In this document: piece by piece, positions 61,301 to 64,000 of the stretch
How positions within the stretch are numbered: position 1 is the first letter of the stretch
Layout: every line of letters begins with the position of its first letter
Assembly (NCBI RefSeq): GCF_029931775.1
Contig: NC_079312.1
Span: forward strand, 132,107,872-132,171,871
DNA: 64,000 bases
Reading direction: 5' to 3'
Source: Euleptes europaea
Lineage: Eukaryota > Chordata > Lepidosauria > Squamata > Sphaerodactylidae
Translations under genes and position numbers: made by a program
Notes under the pieces: model-generated
The model's database searches: none
Seen by the model: the letters and a program-made list of their open reading frames with translations, nothing else
Told to the model about the DNA's origin: nothing

Positions 61301-63226
61301 TCCCAATAATGAACAGTAAAACACTATTCTGAAACTTTATCTGTAAAGTTAAAATAAATCATAACTTACATAAATAAAATGACATCTCTGGATCAGCAAG
61401 GTGGCTTTTGACAAAACACTTCAAAGCACCAACTGTTAAACAGAGCAACAGAAAAAGGTTTTATGGAGCAAGAGATATCTTGAATGCAATCCTCTTTGGG
61501 TCATTGGTACTTAAGTACTATGTACTACAGTTACTATCACAAAGACCCATGGAGAGGAAAGAGCAAGAGGAGAGGTCTTGATTGGACAGAACAATTACAG
61601 GATACCACCCCCAAAAGAAGCCTTTGCACCCAACGGCAATATCCCTGTCCCTCCTGCCTAAAGATGAAGTCTCTTTCCTCCCTTCAAAAGAAAACTCTCA
61701 GACTTCAACCATCTTTCAATCACCGTGGTGGTGGTGGTGGGGGGACTGTCCTCCTACTGAAGACCATTGCTTGGTTTCCCAAACATACACAAGGATCTCA
61801 CAACATGCACCAGACCTTCTTGGCCTAGGGACCAACGAAGAAGCCTCGTCAAACGACATCTCTTCTTATATTACCTGTCTGCCTAAGACATCTCTCTGCC
61901 TTTGTGAGTGCTTCACTGTTTCTCTGAAGGAAGTAACTGAAATGGCCTTCCATTTACTACCGGAGGCTTTCACAAGCAACATATACTACCAGAATCAGAT
62001 AAAGATGATGCAGCAAGGCACACGGCTGCTTCTAAATGAAGGTGACAGTCACACAAAGACCAACACAGCGCAGAAGACTGAACACCATTAAGTCCAGTCC
62101 ACTTTACATTTAAATAACCAGCCCTTTCCCTCGGTACATTTTATCTGAGACCTCTGAACCACCTGTCTTTCCATTTGTACAGTCAAGTATCTGTACGGCA
62201 CCATGTCAGACCTTCATCTACCCCAGCCCAGCATCCTAGGCATAGATTAGGTGATACTACCTTACACCAAAAAGGGCAAGAGTCCAGTAGCACCTTAAAG
62301 ACTAACAAAAATATTTTCTGGTAGGGTATGAGCTTTCGTGAGCCACAGCTCACTTCTTCAGATACCTGAAGATATCTGAAGAAGTGAGCTGTGGCTCACG
62401 AAAGCTCATACCCTACCAGAAAATATTTTTGTTAGTCTTTAAGGTGCTACTGGACTCTTGCCCTTTTTGACTACTGCAAACAGACTAACACGGCTACCCA
62501 CTGTGAATCACCTTACACCAAGAAAGCAGAAGCTTCTGAAATCCAACCTAGGCAGCCCTAGTAGAAGCAGCTGATATGTAAAAAGAACGGTCACCCTCCA
62601 AGAGTTCCCAACAACCCATGTCAGTCCTAACGAGGAACAGGTATTTATTGGGAGCAACGGGCAATTAGTTTTCAAGAAGGGCCTGAATCTGAGGCAGAAC
62701 TAGAAAGCATCGCTGGGTGTGTGTCCTGTCATGTACCAGGAAGTTCTAGCTGTTTGCTATTTAGAGGTGCAGGATGACTGGTTTTGCTTTTGGCCCCAGC
62801 ACACTCAAGAAGAGTGGCTGATTCAAGTTCTCTTCAGTATTTCCAAATCTTTTTTTGGGCTCTGGCTGGCACTACACTGGACCAACACCCTGTTGTTCAA
62901 TAGCTTCATCTGGGCCTGACTAATGCCACTGTAAGTGGAATGGAAGAGAAGCCACCAAGCAGTTGTCAGAAACACATCCTGTTTAAAGGAGAATCGCAGC
63001 CTTCCTCCACGTAGCTCTCAGTGCCCAAGCTGCAGAGTATCCTTTTAAACCACCATCCAGGCAAGACATAATACTAGGGACTGAAAGGAAGGAATTGTTG
63101 CTGTACGACTCTCTACTTTACTAGGATAAGACAGCAGCTGGAAGACAAAATACTCTTACCTGTTTCATTGGGGTGGAAGAAGCCCTGCAGAATATGACGG
63201 TCAGGGAAGTAAACTCTCAGCACCAC
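28314..63226 (-). CDS. ASPSCR1: ASPSCR1 (TUG, UBX domain protein 9), C-terminal seven coding exons; gene continues past the right edge
   Basis: Known role: TUG tethers GLUT4 storage vesicles in an intracellular compartment until insulin triggers its cleavage; it also remodels p97/VCP hexamers through its UBX region. Seen here: minus-strand exons 63160-63226, 61370-61432, 60824-60876, 31328-31379, 29457-29526, 28968-29158 and 28314-28327, all joining in phase. They encode the UBX domain (RVYFPDRHILQGFFHPNET, CFVKSHLADPEMSFYL, IAPPRSILSDDSLTLFQ, ANLFPAAVVHFGSE), then LLESVVSPSEADLLVARYL, an acidic Ser/Pro/Glu-rich linker, and the conserved C-terminal GKVPKWLKLPGGKR. Human TUG ends KVPKWLKLPASKR. 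The N-terminal ubiquitin-like domains lie beyond 64000. It is convergent with CENPX, as in other amniotes. One intron is 29.4 kb and holds a Gypsy element in the same orientation. Confidence 0.93.
28968..29158 (-). CDS. ASPSCR1: ASPSCR1 penultimate coding exon
   Basis: 191 nt, phase 2 to phase 1, 63 whole codons from YLSKSVAPTS through the acidic stretch PPPELEESDESVVTED to GKVPKWLKLP. The acceptor is TTTTCCTGCTAG and the donor CCAG|GTATCA. If that donor is not used, translation runs on three codons (GIS) to a stop at 28957-28959. Confidence 0.88.
29457..29526 (-). CDS. ASPSCR1: ASPSCR1 exon: post-UBX helix
   Basis: 70 nt, phase 1 to phase 2, encoding DHYLRLDLLESVVSPSEADL and then LVA. The acceptor is GTTTTCCAG and the donor CTAG|GTAAGT. 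Confidence 0.94.
29901..29974. repeat. Perfect 35-bp inverted repeat with 4-bp spacer
   Basis: Left arm 29901-29935 and right arm 29940-29974 are exact reverse complements (ACACTGCATTGAAAGAAGAG and onward) around the spacer GGAG. It lies in an ASPSCR1 intron and resembles no other repeat in the window. Confidence 0.9.
30215..30750 (+). mobile_element. L2-like LINE, internally deleted
   Basis: A reverse-transcriptase scrap LDLSAAFDTADH near 30230 is followed after a deletion by the C-terminal motif WNGLPEGVRAAPSLGIFQRC and a 3' tail GTAAGTCACCTTGAACC ending TAATAAATAAAC. In an ASPSCR1 intron, antisense to the gene. Confidence 0.7.
31328..31379 (-). CDS. ASPSCR1: ASPSCR1 exon: end of UBX domain
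   Basis: 52 nt, phase 0 to phase 1, encoding ANLFPAAVVHFGSEKHS. The acceptor is TTTTACTGCAG and the donor AGTG|GTGAGT. It joins LFQ of the exon 29.4 kb upstream to give LFQANLFPAA, as in human. Confidence 0.95.
32855..33148 (-). repeat. tRNA-derived SINE, full length, reverse copy
   Basis: From the reversed tail GAAGAGTTGGTTTTTATATG through CTAGCCCAAGGTCACCCAGC and a reversed B-box-like GGGGAATCAAACCCGG to the reversed head TTTTAACCACTACACCAAT. The best copy of this family in the window, inserted in the CR1 remnant. Confidence 0.85.
33590..34190 (+). repeat. L2-like LINE 3' end
   Basis: Contains CGGAATCTAGCTCAGTTCCG, GGAGTTGTTCCACAAGGCAT (reading ELFHKAYG) and a tail GAAGCCACCCTGAGCCCGGC with TAATAATAAACACATAAATA. 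Inserted in the CR1 remnant. Confidence 0.6.
35178..35310 (+). repeat. 5S-rRNA-related SINE fragment
   Basis: GCTGAAGCTAAGCAGGTTTG, GGCCTGGTCACTGGTAGGGA and TGGGAGACC are 5S-like; the tail AGAAAGGCAGCATATAAATG differs from the other 5S copies. Confidence 0.55.
36965..37198 (-). repeat. tRNA-derived SINE, reverse copy
   Basis: ACCCCACTTTTCTCCACAAT, GTGAACCTGGGTCTCCCAGA and CTCCAACCACTACACTGAG. Confidence 0.75.
37962..38035 (-). repeat. tRNA-derived SINE fragment
   Basis: GACTAGCCCAAGGTCACCCA followed by GGGGAGATTGAACCTGGTTC. Confidence 0.65.
38200..38312 (-). repeat. LINE-derived repeat fragment
   Basis: GGATTGCCTTGCTGGGTCAG and GGTCCATCCAGTCCAACATT are the reverse of the motif seen at 34770-34825. 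Confidence 0.5.
39690..39848 (+). repeat. L2-like LINE 3' tail
   Basis: Ends GTGAGATATAAATGTAAAAA and TAAAAAGCTAAATAAAC. Confidence 0.4.
40255..40540 (-). repeat. Sauria-type SINE, near full length, reverse copy
   Basis: GTGCAAGCACCGGGTCATTA, GCCATTGCCTTCCCCAGTCA, AGCAAGCTGGGTACTTATTT and the reversed head CTGCAGTACTGCAGCTTACC. Confidence 0.85.
40600..42300 (-). mobile_element. L2-like LINE, copy 1, with a SINE inside
   Basis: Starts at its 3' end (AGTCTGCCTTTCGCACTGAG reversed) and runs back into the reverse transcriptase, where minus-strand reading gives DTQLYISVSTSPGDAVKVLN and MPFLSKVIERAVADQLQVFL. Decayed. Interrupted by the SINE at 40840-41060. Same family and orientation as 42590-44115. 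Confidence 0.7.
40840..41060 (-). repeat. tRNA-Ala-like SINE, reverse copy
   Basis: CATGAAGCTGCCTTATATTG, CAGCAGCTCTCCAGGGTCTC and the reversed tRNA-like head CATGCCAAGCAGATGCTCTA with CCACTGAGCCACA. Confidence 0.85.
42590..44115 (-). mobile_element. L2-like LINE, copy 2, with an insertion at about 43085-43730
   Basis: Begins TAGTCCACCTTTCTCACTTG, shares CAGGCCATTCCACAAAGTGA-type sequence with copy 1 and ends in the same reverse-transcriptase region (CTGCATCACCAGGAGACTTG, reversed). Decayed, with stops in every frame. Confidence 0.65.
43085..43730 (+). repeat. Composite insertion inside L2 copy 2
   Basis: Its middle resembles CR1 3' sequence (GAGGTTTTTAAGCAGAGGCT, CATCTGACAGCAATGCTGAT). Downstream is CTGTAATCAATAAAGCTGTG, an AATAAA in an LTR-like or 3'-UTR-like setting. 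Its origin is not clear to me. Confidence 0.4.
46455..46675 (+). repeat. tRNA-derived SINE
   Basis: AGAGCCAGTGTGATGTAGTG, CCTGGTTCAAATCCCCACTC, CTTGGGCTAGTCACACACTC and the tail TAAATGTACTAAATAAAT. Confidence 0.8.
48609..49005 (-). repeat. 3' LTR of the Gypsy element
   Basis: Same length and nearly the same sequence as the 5' LTR. TATA near 48766-48761 and AATAAA at 48692-48687 on the minus strand. The end of pol overlaps its first 34 nt. Confidence 0.95.
48972..52694 (-). CDS. pol: Gypsy pol (1240 codons): protease, reverse transcriptase, RNase H, integrase, chromodomain
   Basis: In order: retropepsin-type protease with DSG at residues 49-51; reverse transcriptase with LCVDYRGLNAIT and FLDD at 363-366; RNase H starting FTLQVDASDKAMGGALLQ with CTDHRNLES; a low-complexity linker at about 650-775; integrase with an HHCC finger (HFGFAKSLHLIRRQFWWPGM, CPVC) and DDE residues D871, D931 and E967; a GPF module RFVGPFSISR; and a chromodomain at about 1163-1212 (FEISRVLDSRRRRGRLEYLV, RWKHLNSSHDEWV). 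Pol overlaps the end of gag by four bases in the -1 frame and has no ATG of its own there; this family is known to use -1 frameshifting. Open throughout. Confidence 0.95.
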   Translation of the reverse strand: MREPAQRAPLEETKPAPCRVSDQGETLLIPVVLRNPQGGEPVAVVAIVDSGCSRTLIDQAVVERLRIGTRELDQPLHFHQMDGSDLRGGPVHLHTRKMWLGVGNHWEQIHFTVVPKISYPVVLGVNWLAGHNPSIDWEQRRVVFGAPQCEKHSRDDLPGGEGGSAAALEEPTLPPEYSDFADVFEGTDCDLLPPHRTTDCAIELIKDVKPSKARVYAMSPQEKAVLREFLDKNLERGFIRPSKAAFSSPCFFVKKKGTSDLRLCVDYRGLNAITETNAYPLPLIPDLLSVLQEGCIFSKIDLAEAYYRVRIKEGDEAKTAFSCCYGLFEFLVMPFGLSGGPSCFMQLINEILHDLLFKGVVVFLDDLLIYSKDPAEHRELVREVLRRLRDNHLYAKLSKCAFNQDQLSFLGYVISPQGLSMDPEKVRAVLEWEPPRTRKQVQQFLGFANFYRNFIQDFAQIALPITDLLKTKGKGQGATFAQYQVPWTARCQAAFETLKERFTSEPILAHPDCSRPFTLQVDASDKAMGGALLQRDDQGRLRPCAYFSKKFSGPELNWPIGEKEAMAIKHALTVWRQFLEGTAEPFVVCTDHRNLESILGQRKLSAKQVRWSTFFSKFNFTIKHMPGKENCLADGLSRMPQYECQVERPVGSLFTREHLGLTPEGNSAGVLTRAQSRAAAQDSSSSSPREVVAPTSSSPAVPGELSTNTAGEGGGISQIERRDQAEGPVPTPLPGSDVAIPRLWAVPESLPEVVKKRWGEALQREREEESIPSQMTDKNGICKNKHYVPRELRREILERSHSSTIGGHFGFAKSLHLIRRQFWWPGMRQDIEVFIKSCPVCATSKRLMGKPPGLLKPLETPEAPWRVIGMDFITDLPSSQGKTVLWVITDLFSKQVHLVPCEGMPSAHKLARLFVHCIFKLHGFPRKVLSDRGSVFVSKFWKAFLGIVGVQLGLSSAYHPQTDGQTERVNAVMECYLRCFVNYHQDNWVDLLPLAEYAYNNSVHSATGVSPFKAVYGMDFGPLGAVPTPPEGDPPEVSKWAHTVRNTWPWLVKNLEQAKDRYKLQADKHRTPQWELRVGEKVYLSTKNLRSLRPCKKLSQRFVGPFSISRVINEVTVELELPKSLQGVHPVFHVSLLKPFLQAPEWHPEPEAATPIMVQGERHFEISRVLDSRRRRGRLEYLVRWKHLNSSHDEWVSAVHVQAPTLVADFHRHYPDKPGNLEGGPLGRRSVSEGMQSDPG
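49006..49020 (-). other. Polypurine tract
   Basis: On the minus strand GGGGAGGCGGAG lies directly against the 3' LTR, the usual plus-strand priming site. It is inside the pol frame. Confidence 0.75.
52691..54079 (-). CDS. gag: Gypsy gag (462 aa)
   Basis: Structural polyprotein of the element. The start is MSAPPSAPLNAGEELRQTPA. A probable coiled coil lies at about residues 95-140, then a retrotransposon gag (capsid) domain at about 160-310, with LSHFLLQISGFMKDQGETFA and FLCALRRRFEDPHRGEKAKI. A CCHC zinc knuckle CLQCGKMGHFAARC lies near residues 381-394. The layout is that of sushi-type gag, the ancestor type of mammalian PEG10/RTL. The frame is open throughout. Confidence 0.92.
   Translation of the reverse strand: MSAPPSAPLNAGEELRQTPADIEVGQGAATPEQRPPGPTDVPGRPTWTPRFSETGQRQRAASEPGGDFYRGPLAAWYGEGEGWKDPTLAHTPTLTAEAATLIRGQNQMLVLQNRDLQTQLDTLQRDLAAVLGAVRGLGQPVQQSQTGSRPTTGPLVVGEAPTPRRPTARDLKVSFDGSSSQLSHFLLQISGFMKDQGETFASEEARVRYVISLLEKEAVEWAVTAAETMPRVLASLDEFLCALRRRFEDPHRGEKAKIAMRRLKQGARSVSEYAQDFLSLSCKIREWSEATKVQHFREGLRWEVLDGCLTLGDPESVEEWVNLAALVENRKLTLQFSKDRSSKTIPIPPTRGDSAAGPRREGRHRGVYSLDRARRFREGACLQCGKMGHFAARCTNTPSEGTSNRATQEREATPPRNLEHRRAEGTNGRRGAAALQAETSSDRGTRDSFRSPSPAKNEDGLL
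54119..54128 (-). other. Self-priming primer-binding site
   Basis: Minus-strand ACGTTACAAT, two bases inside the 5' LTR border. It is exactly complementary to ATTGTAACGT at 54257-54248, the predicted first ten bases of the element RNA. The usual TGG of a tRNA-primed site is absent. Confidence 0.75.
54131..54527 (-). repeat. 5' LTR of the Gypsy element
   Basis: Read on the minus strand, U3 holds a TATA box (TATAAG, 54288-54283). The predicted RNA start is near 54257, 31 nt downstream, and AATAAA is at 54214-54209. U5 ends at 54131. Confidence 0.95.
57785..57965. mobile_element. 'GTCCAGTAGCACCTT' palindromic repeat, older copy
   Basis: ATCCAGTAGCACATTAGAGA with AGCTTTGGACAGTCAAAGCT is mirrored by GACTCTCGAAAGCTTAAACC with AAGGTGCTACAGGACTCG. 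A diverged relative of 62268-62469. Confidence 0.65.
59785..59838 (-). repeat. 'GGGTTGCC' MITE fragment
   Basis: GTAATTCCGGGAGATGTCTA, then CACCTGGAGGTTGGCAACCC; reversed terminus. Confidence 0.6.
59935..60155 (+). repeat. tRNA-derived SINE, near full length
   Basis: GCCAGTGTGGTGTAATGGTT (A-box region), CCCAGGTTCAAATCCCCAAC (B-box region) and the tail GTAAGCTGCTTTGGTCCCTC with AATAAATAATAAAT. Confidence 0.85.
60465..60610 (-). repeat. 'GGGTTGCC' MITE, reverse copy
   Basis: TTACCAACTCCAAGTTAGGA, ACCTGGAGATTTTGGGGGGT and GTAAAATGCCATAGACTCCA. Confidence 0.6.
60824..60876 (-). CDS. ASPSCR1: ASPSCR1 exon: UBX loop
   Basis: 53 nt, phase 1 to phase 0, encoding IAPPRSILSDDSLTLFQ. The acceptor is TTTTACTTTAG and the donor TTTCAG|GTAATG. 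APPR stands where classical UBX domains have the FPR p97-contact loop. Human TUG has TPPK there, so the divergence belongs to the family. Confidence 0.94.
61039..61260 (+). repeat. 5S-rRNA-derived SINE with a perfect 12-bp target duplication
   Basis: The 5S part CTGATCTCGTCTGATCTCAG, AAGCTAAGCAGGGTCAGCCC and GGATGGGAGACCACCAAGGA is followed by the tail GGTCGCCATAAGTCGGCTGC and GACTTGACGGCACTTTACAC. ATGTAATACCCT occurs directly before (61027-61038) and after (61261-61272), so the copy is complete. Confidence 0.92.
61370..61432 (-). CDS. ASPSCR1: ASPSCR1 exon: UBX domain helix
   Basis: 63 nt, phase 1 to phase 1, encoding (V)GALKCFVKSHLADPEMSFYL(F). The acceptor is CTGTTTAACAG and the donor TTTAT|GTAAGT. 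It is too short for ordinary ORF finding and was placed by phase and homology. Confidence 0.93.
61433..63159 (-). other. ASPSCR1 intron
   Basis: Apart from the palindromic element at 62268-62510 nothing is recognised. The 169-codon open frame at 61582-62091 on the plus strand shows no domain and low complexity, so it is not called. Confidence 0.55.
62268..62469. mobile_element. Near-perfect 100-bp-arm palindromic element
   Basis: Arms 62268-62367 and 62370-62469 are reverse complements with about one mismatch (CAAAAAGGGCAAGAGTCCAG and CTGGACTCTTGCCCTTTTTG at the ends, CTTCTTCAGATA at the centre). It is followed by ACTACTGCAAACAGACTAAC and ACGGCTACCCACTG to about 62510. Behaves like a recent fold-back DNA element. 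Confidence 0.85.
63160..63226 (-). CDS. ASPSCR1: ASPSCR1 exon: start of UBX domain
   Basis: 67 nt, phase 0 to phase 1, encoding VVLRVYFPDRHILQGFFHP and then NET. The acceptor is CTTCACTTAG and the donor ACAG|GTAAGA. Human counterpart: ALRVLFPDRYVLQGFF. Confidence 0.94.
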
Positions 63227-63449
63227 CTAAGTGAAGAGAAAGAGCACAGGCTTAACGCAGGCAGCCTTCTGGCTTTGAGTGTGATCAGCTCATTCTCAAG
63301 AATCTGCACCCTTCCATGAACCAGCAATTGAAACCGAAACAGTATAACATCCAAAAAATAGCATTTCAGAGAACTGATATGGTTGACTTAGTCTATATCA
63401 ACAGGACATGGATCTCTGACGAGGACAAATAAGAAATCGCAACAGATAA

Positions 63450-63645
63450 GTAATGTGGTATAGTGGCTAAGAGACTGCGTTACAAACCAGGACATTCCCA
63501 TTCAAATCTTAACCTCTGTCATGAATTCAGAGGGTGGTCTGAGGCAAGCCACTCTAAGTCTCACCCTCACATCTGTAACATGAGGAGCAGTACCGACTCA
63601 CCTGTCCTCTAAACACTCTACAAGTACTATATAAATGCTAAGCAT
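63450..63645 (+). repeat. MIR-like SINE
   Basis: TAATGTGGTATAGTGGCTAA, ATTCCCATTCAAATCTTAAC and the tail CTACAAGTACTATATAAATG with AGCATTATTGC. Upstream of the first visible ASPSCR1 exon; nothing else recognised in 63227-64000. Confidence 0.6.
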
Positions 63646-64000
63646 TATTGCTATTACTGCTATCGATTCCTGCTGGATTTCACCAATGTAACAAGGGTGT
63701 TATCATGTCTATGCTGGAATGGCATATCATAAGCGAAGAATGGCATATCATAATTGAAGGAGCAGAAGAGGTGATACCCCAGTCAGACACCCAGCCTCAA
63801 TGAATGAGTGCTTTACCACACTAAAACATAGGCCATTAATTTGCCAACTGAGTAATTCACCTTGCTGGTGAGACTGAACAAGACAGGCATACAAGAGGAA
63901 ACATAGTCAGTGGTAACAGAAGACTAGACACTCTAAGACCACAAGTACCACTTCAAGTTCTCCCCCTCTTTAATATTTACACCAAAATGAAAGAGACCTC

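Noticed and set aside
61582-62091. 169-codon plus-strand frame inside an ASPSCR1 intron
   Set aside because: No recognisable domain, no repeat or splice support, and a tryptophan run produced by a GTG repeat.

Overview
The window is nuclear DNA of a vertebrate, most likely a squamate reptile (lizard, gecko or snake). The evidence is a BovB (RTE) LINE fragment, tRNA-derived Sauria-type SINEs, 5S-rRNA-derived SINEs, CR1 and L2 LINEs, and split genes with GT/AG introns. Three host genes are supported exon by exon from translation, splice signals and reading phase. They keep the order known from other amniotes (human 17q25.3): LRRC45 and CENPX head to head, and ASPSCR1 tail to tail with CENPX.

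Layout. 1-5627 (minus): the first five coding exons of LRRC45; the rest lies beyond the left edge. 5.9-8.3 kb: the divergent promoter region, with a pair of ZNF143-type sites (ACTACAACTCCCA core) beside each gene. 8310-16.85 kb (plus): all of CENPX, five coding exons giving an 82-residue histone-fold protein. 16.85-28.2 kb: intergenic, mostly repeats (CR1, 5S SINE, a probable solo LTR, tRNA-type SINEs). 28.2-64 kb (minus): the 3' half of ASPSCR1 (TUG), seven coding exons from the UBX domain to the C-terminus, including a 14-nt last coding exon; upstream exons lie beyond the right edge. One ASPSCR1 intron is about 29.4 kb and is filled with SINEs, L2 LINEs and an LTR retrotransposon.

The most striking element is a complete-looking Ty3/Gypsy chromovirus (48604-54532, minus strand, same sense as ASPSCR1). 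It has 397-bp LTRs differing at about two positions, a perfect 5-bp target duplication, long gag and pol frames and a C-terminal chromodomain. Ten bases just inside the 5' LTR are complementary to the predicted 5' end of its RNA, the self-priming arrangement of the Tf1/sushi group.

The host genes are not one pathway. LRRC45 is a centrosome linker/centriolar appendage protein, CENPX works with CENPS in kinetochore assembly and Fanconi-anaemia DNA repair, and ASPSCR1 holds GLUT4 vesicles and controls p97/VCP. LRRC45 and CENPX probably share promoter control. No previously unknown gene system was found; the findings list gives what deserves a second look.
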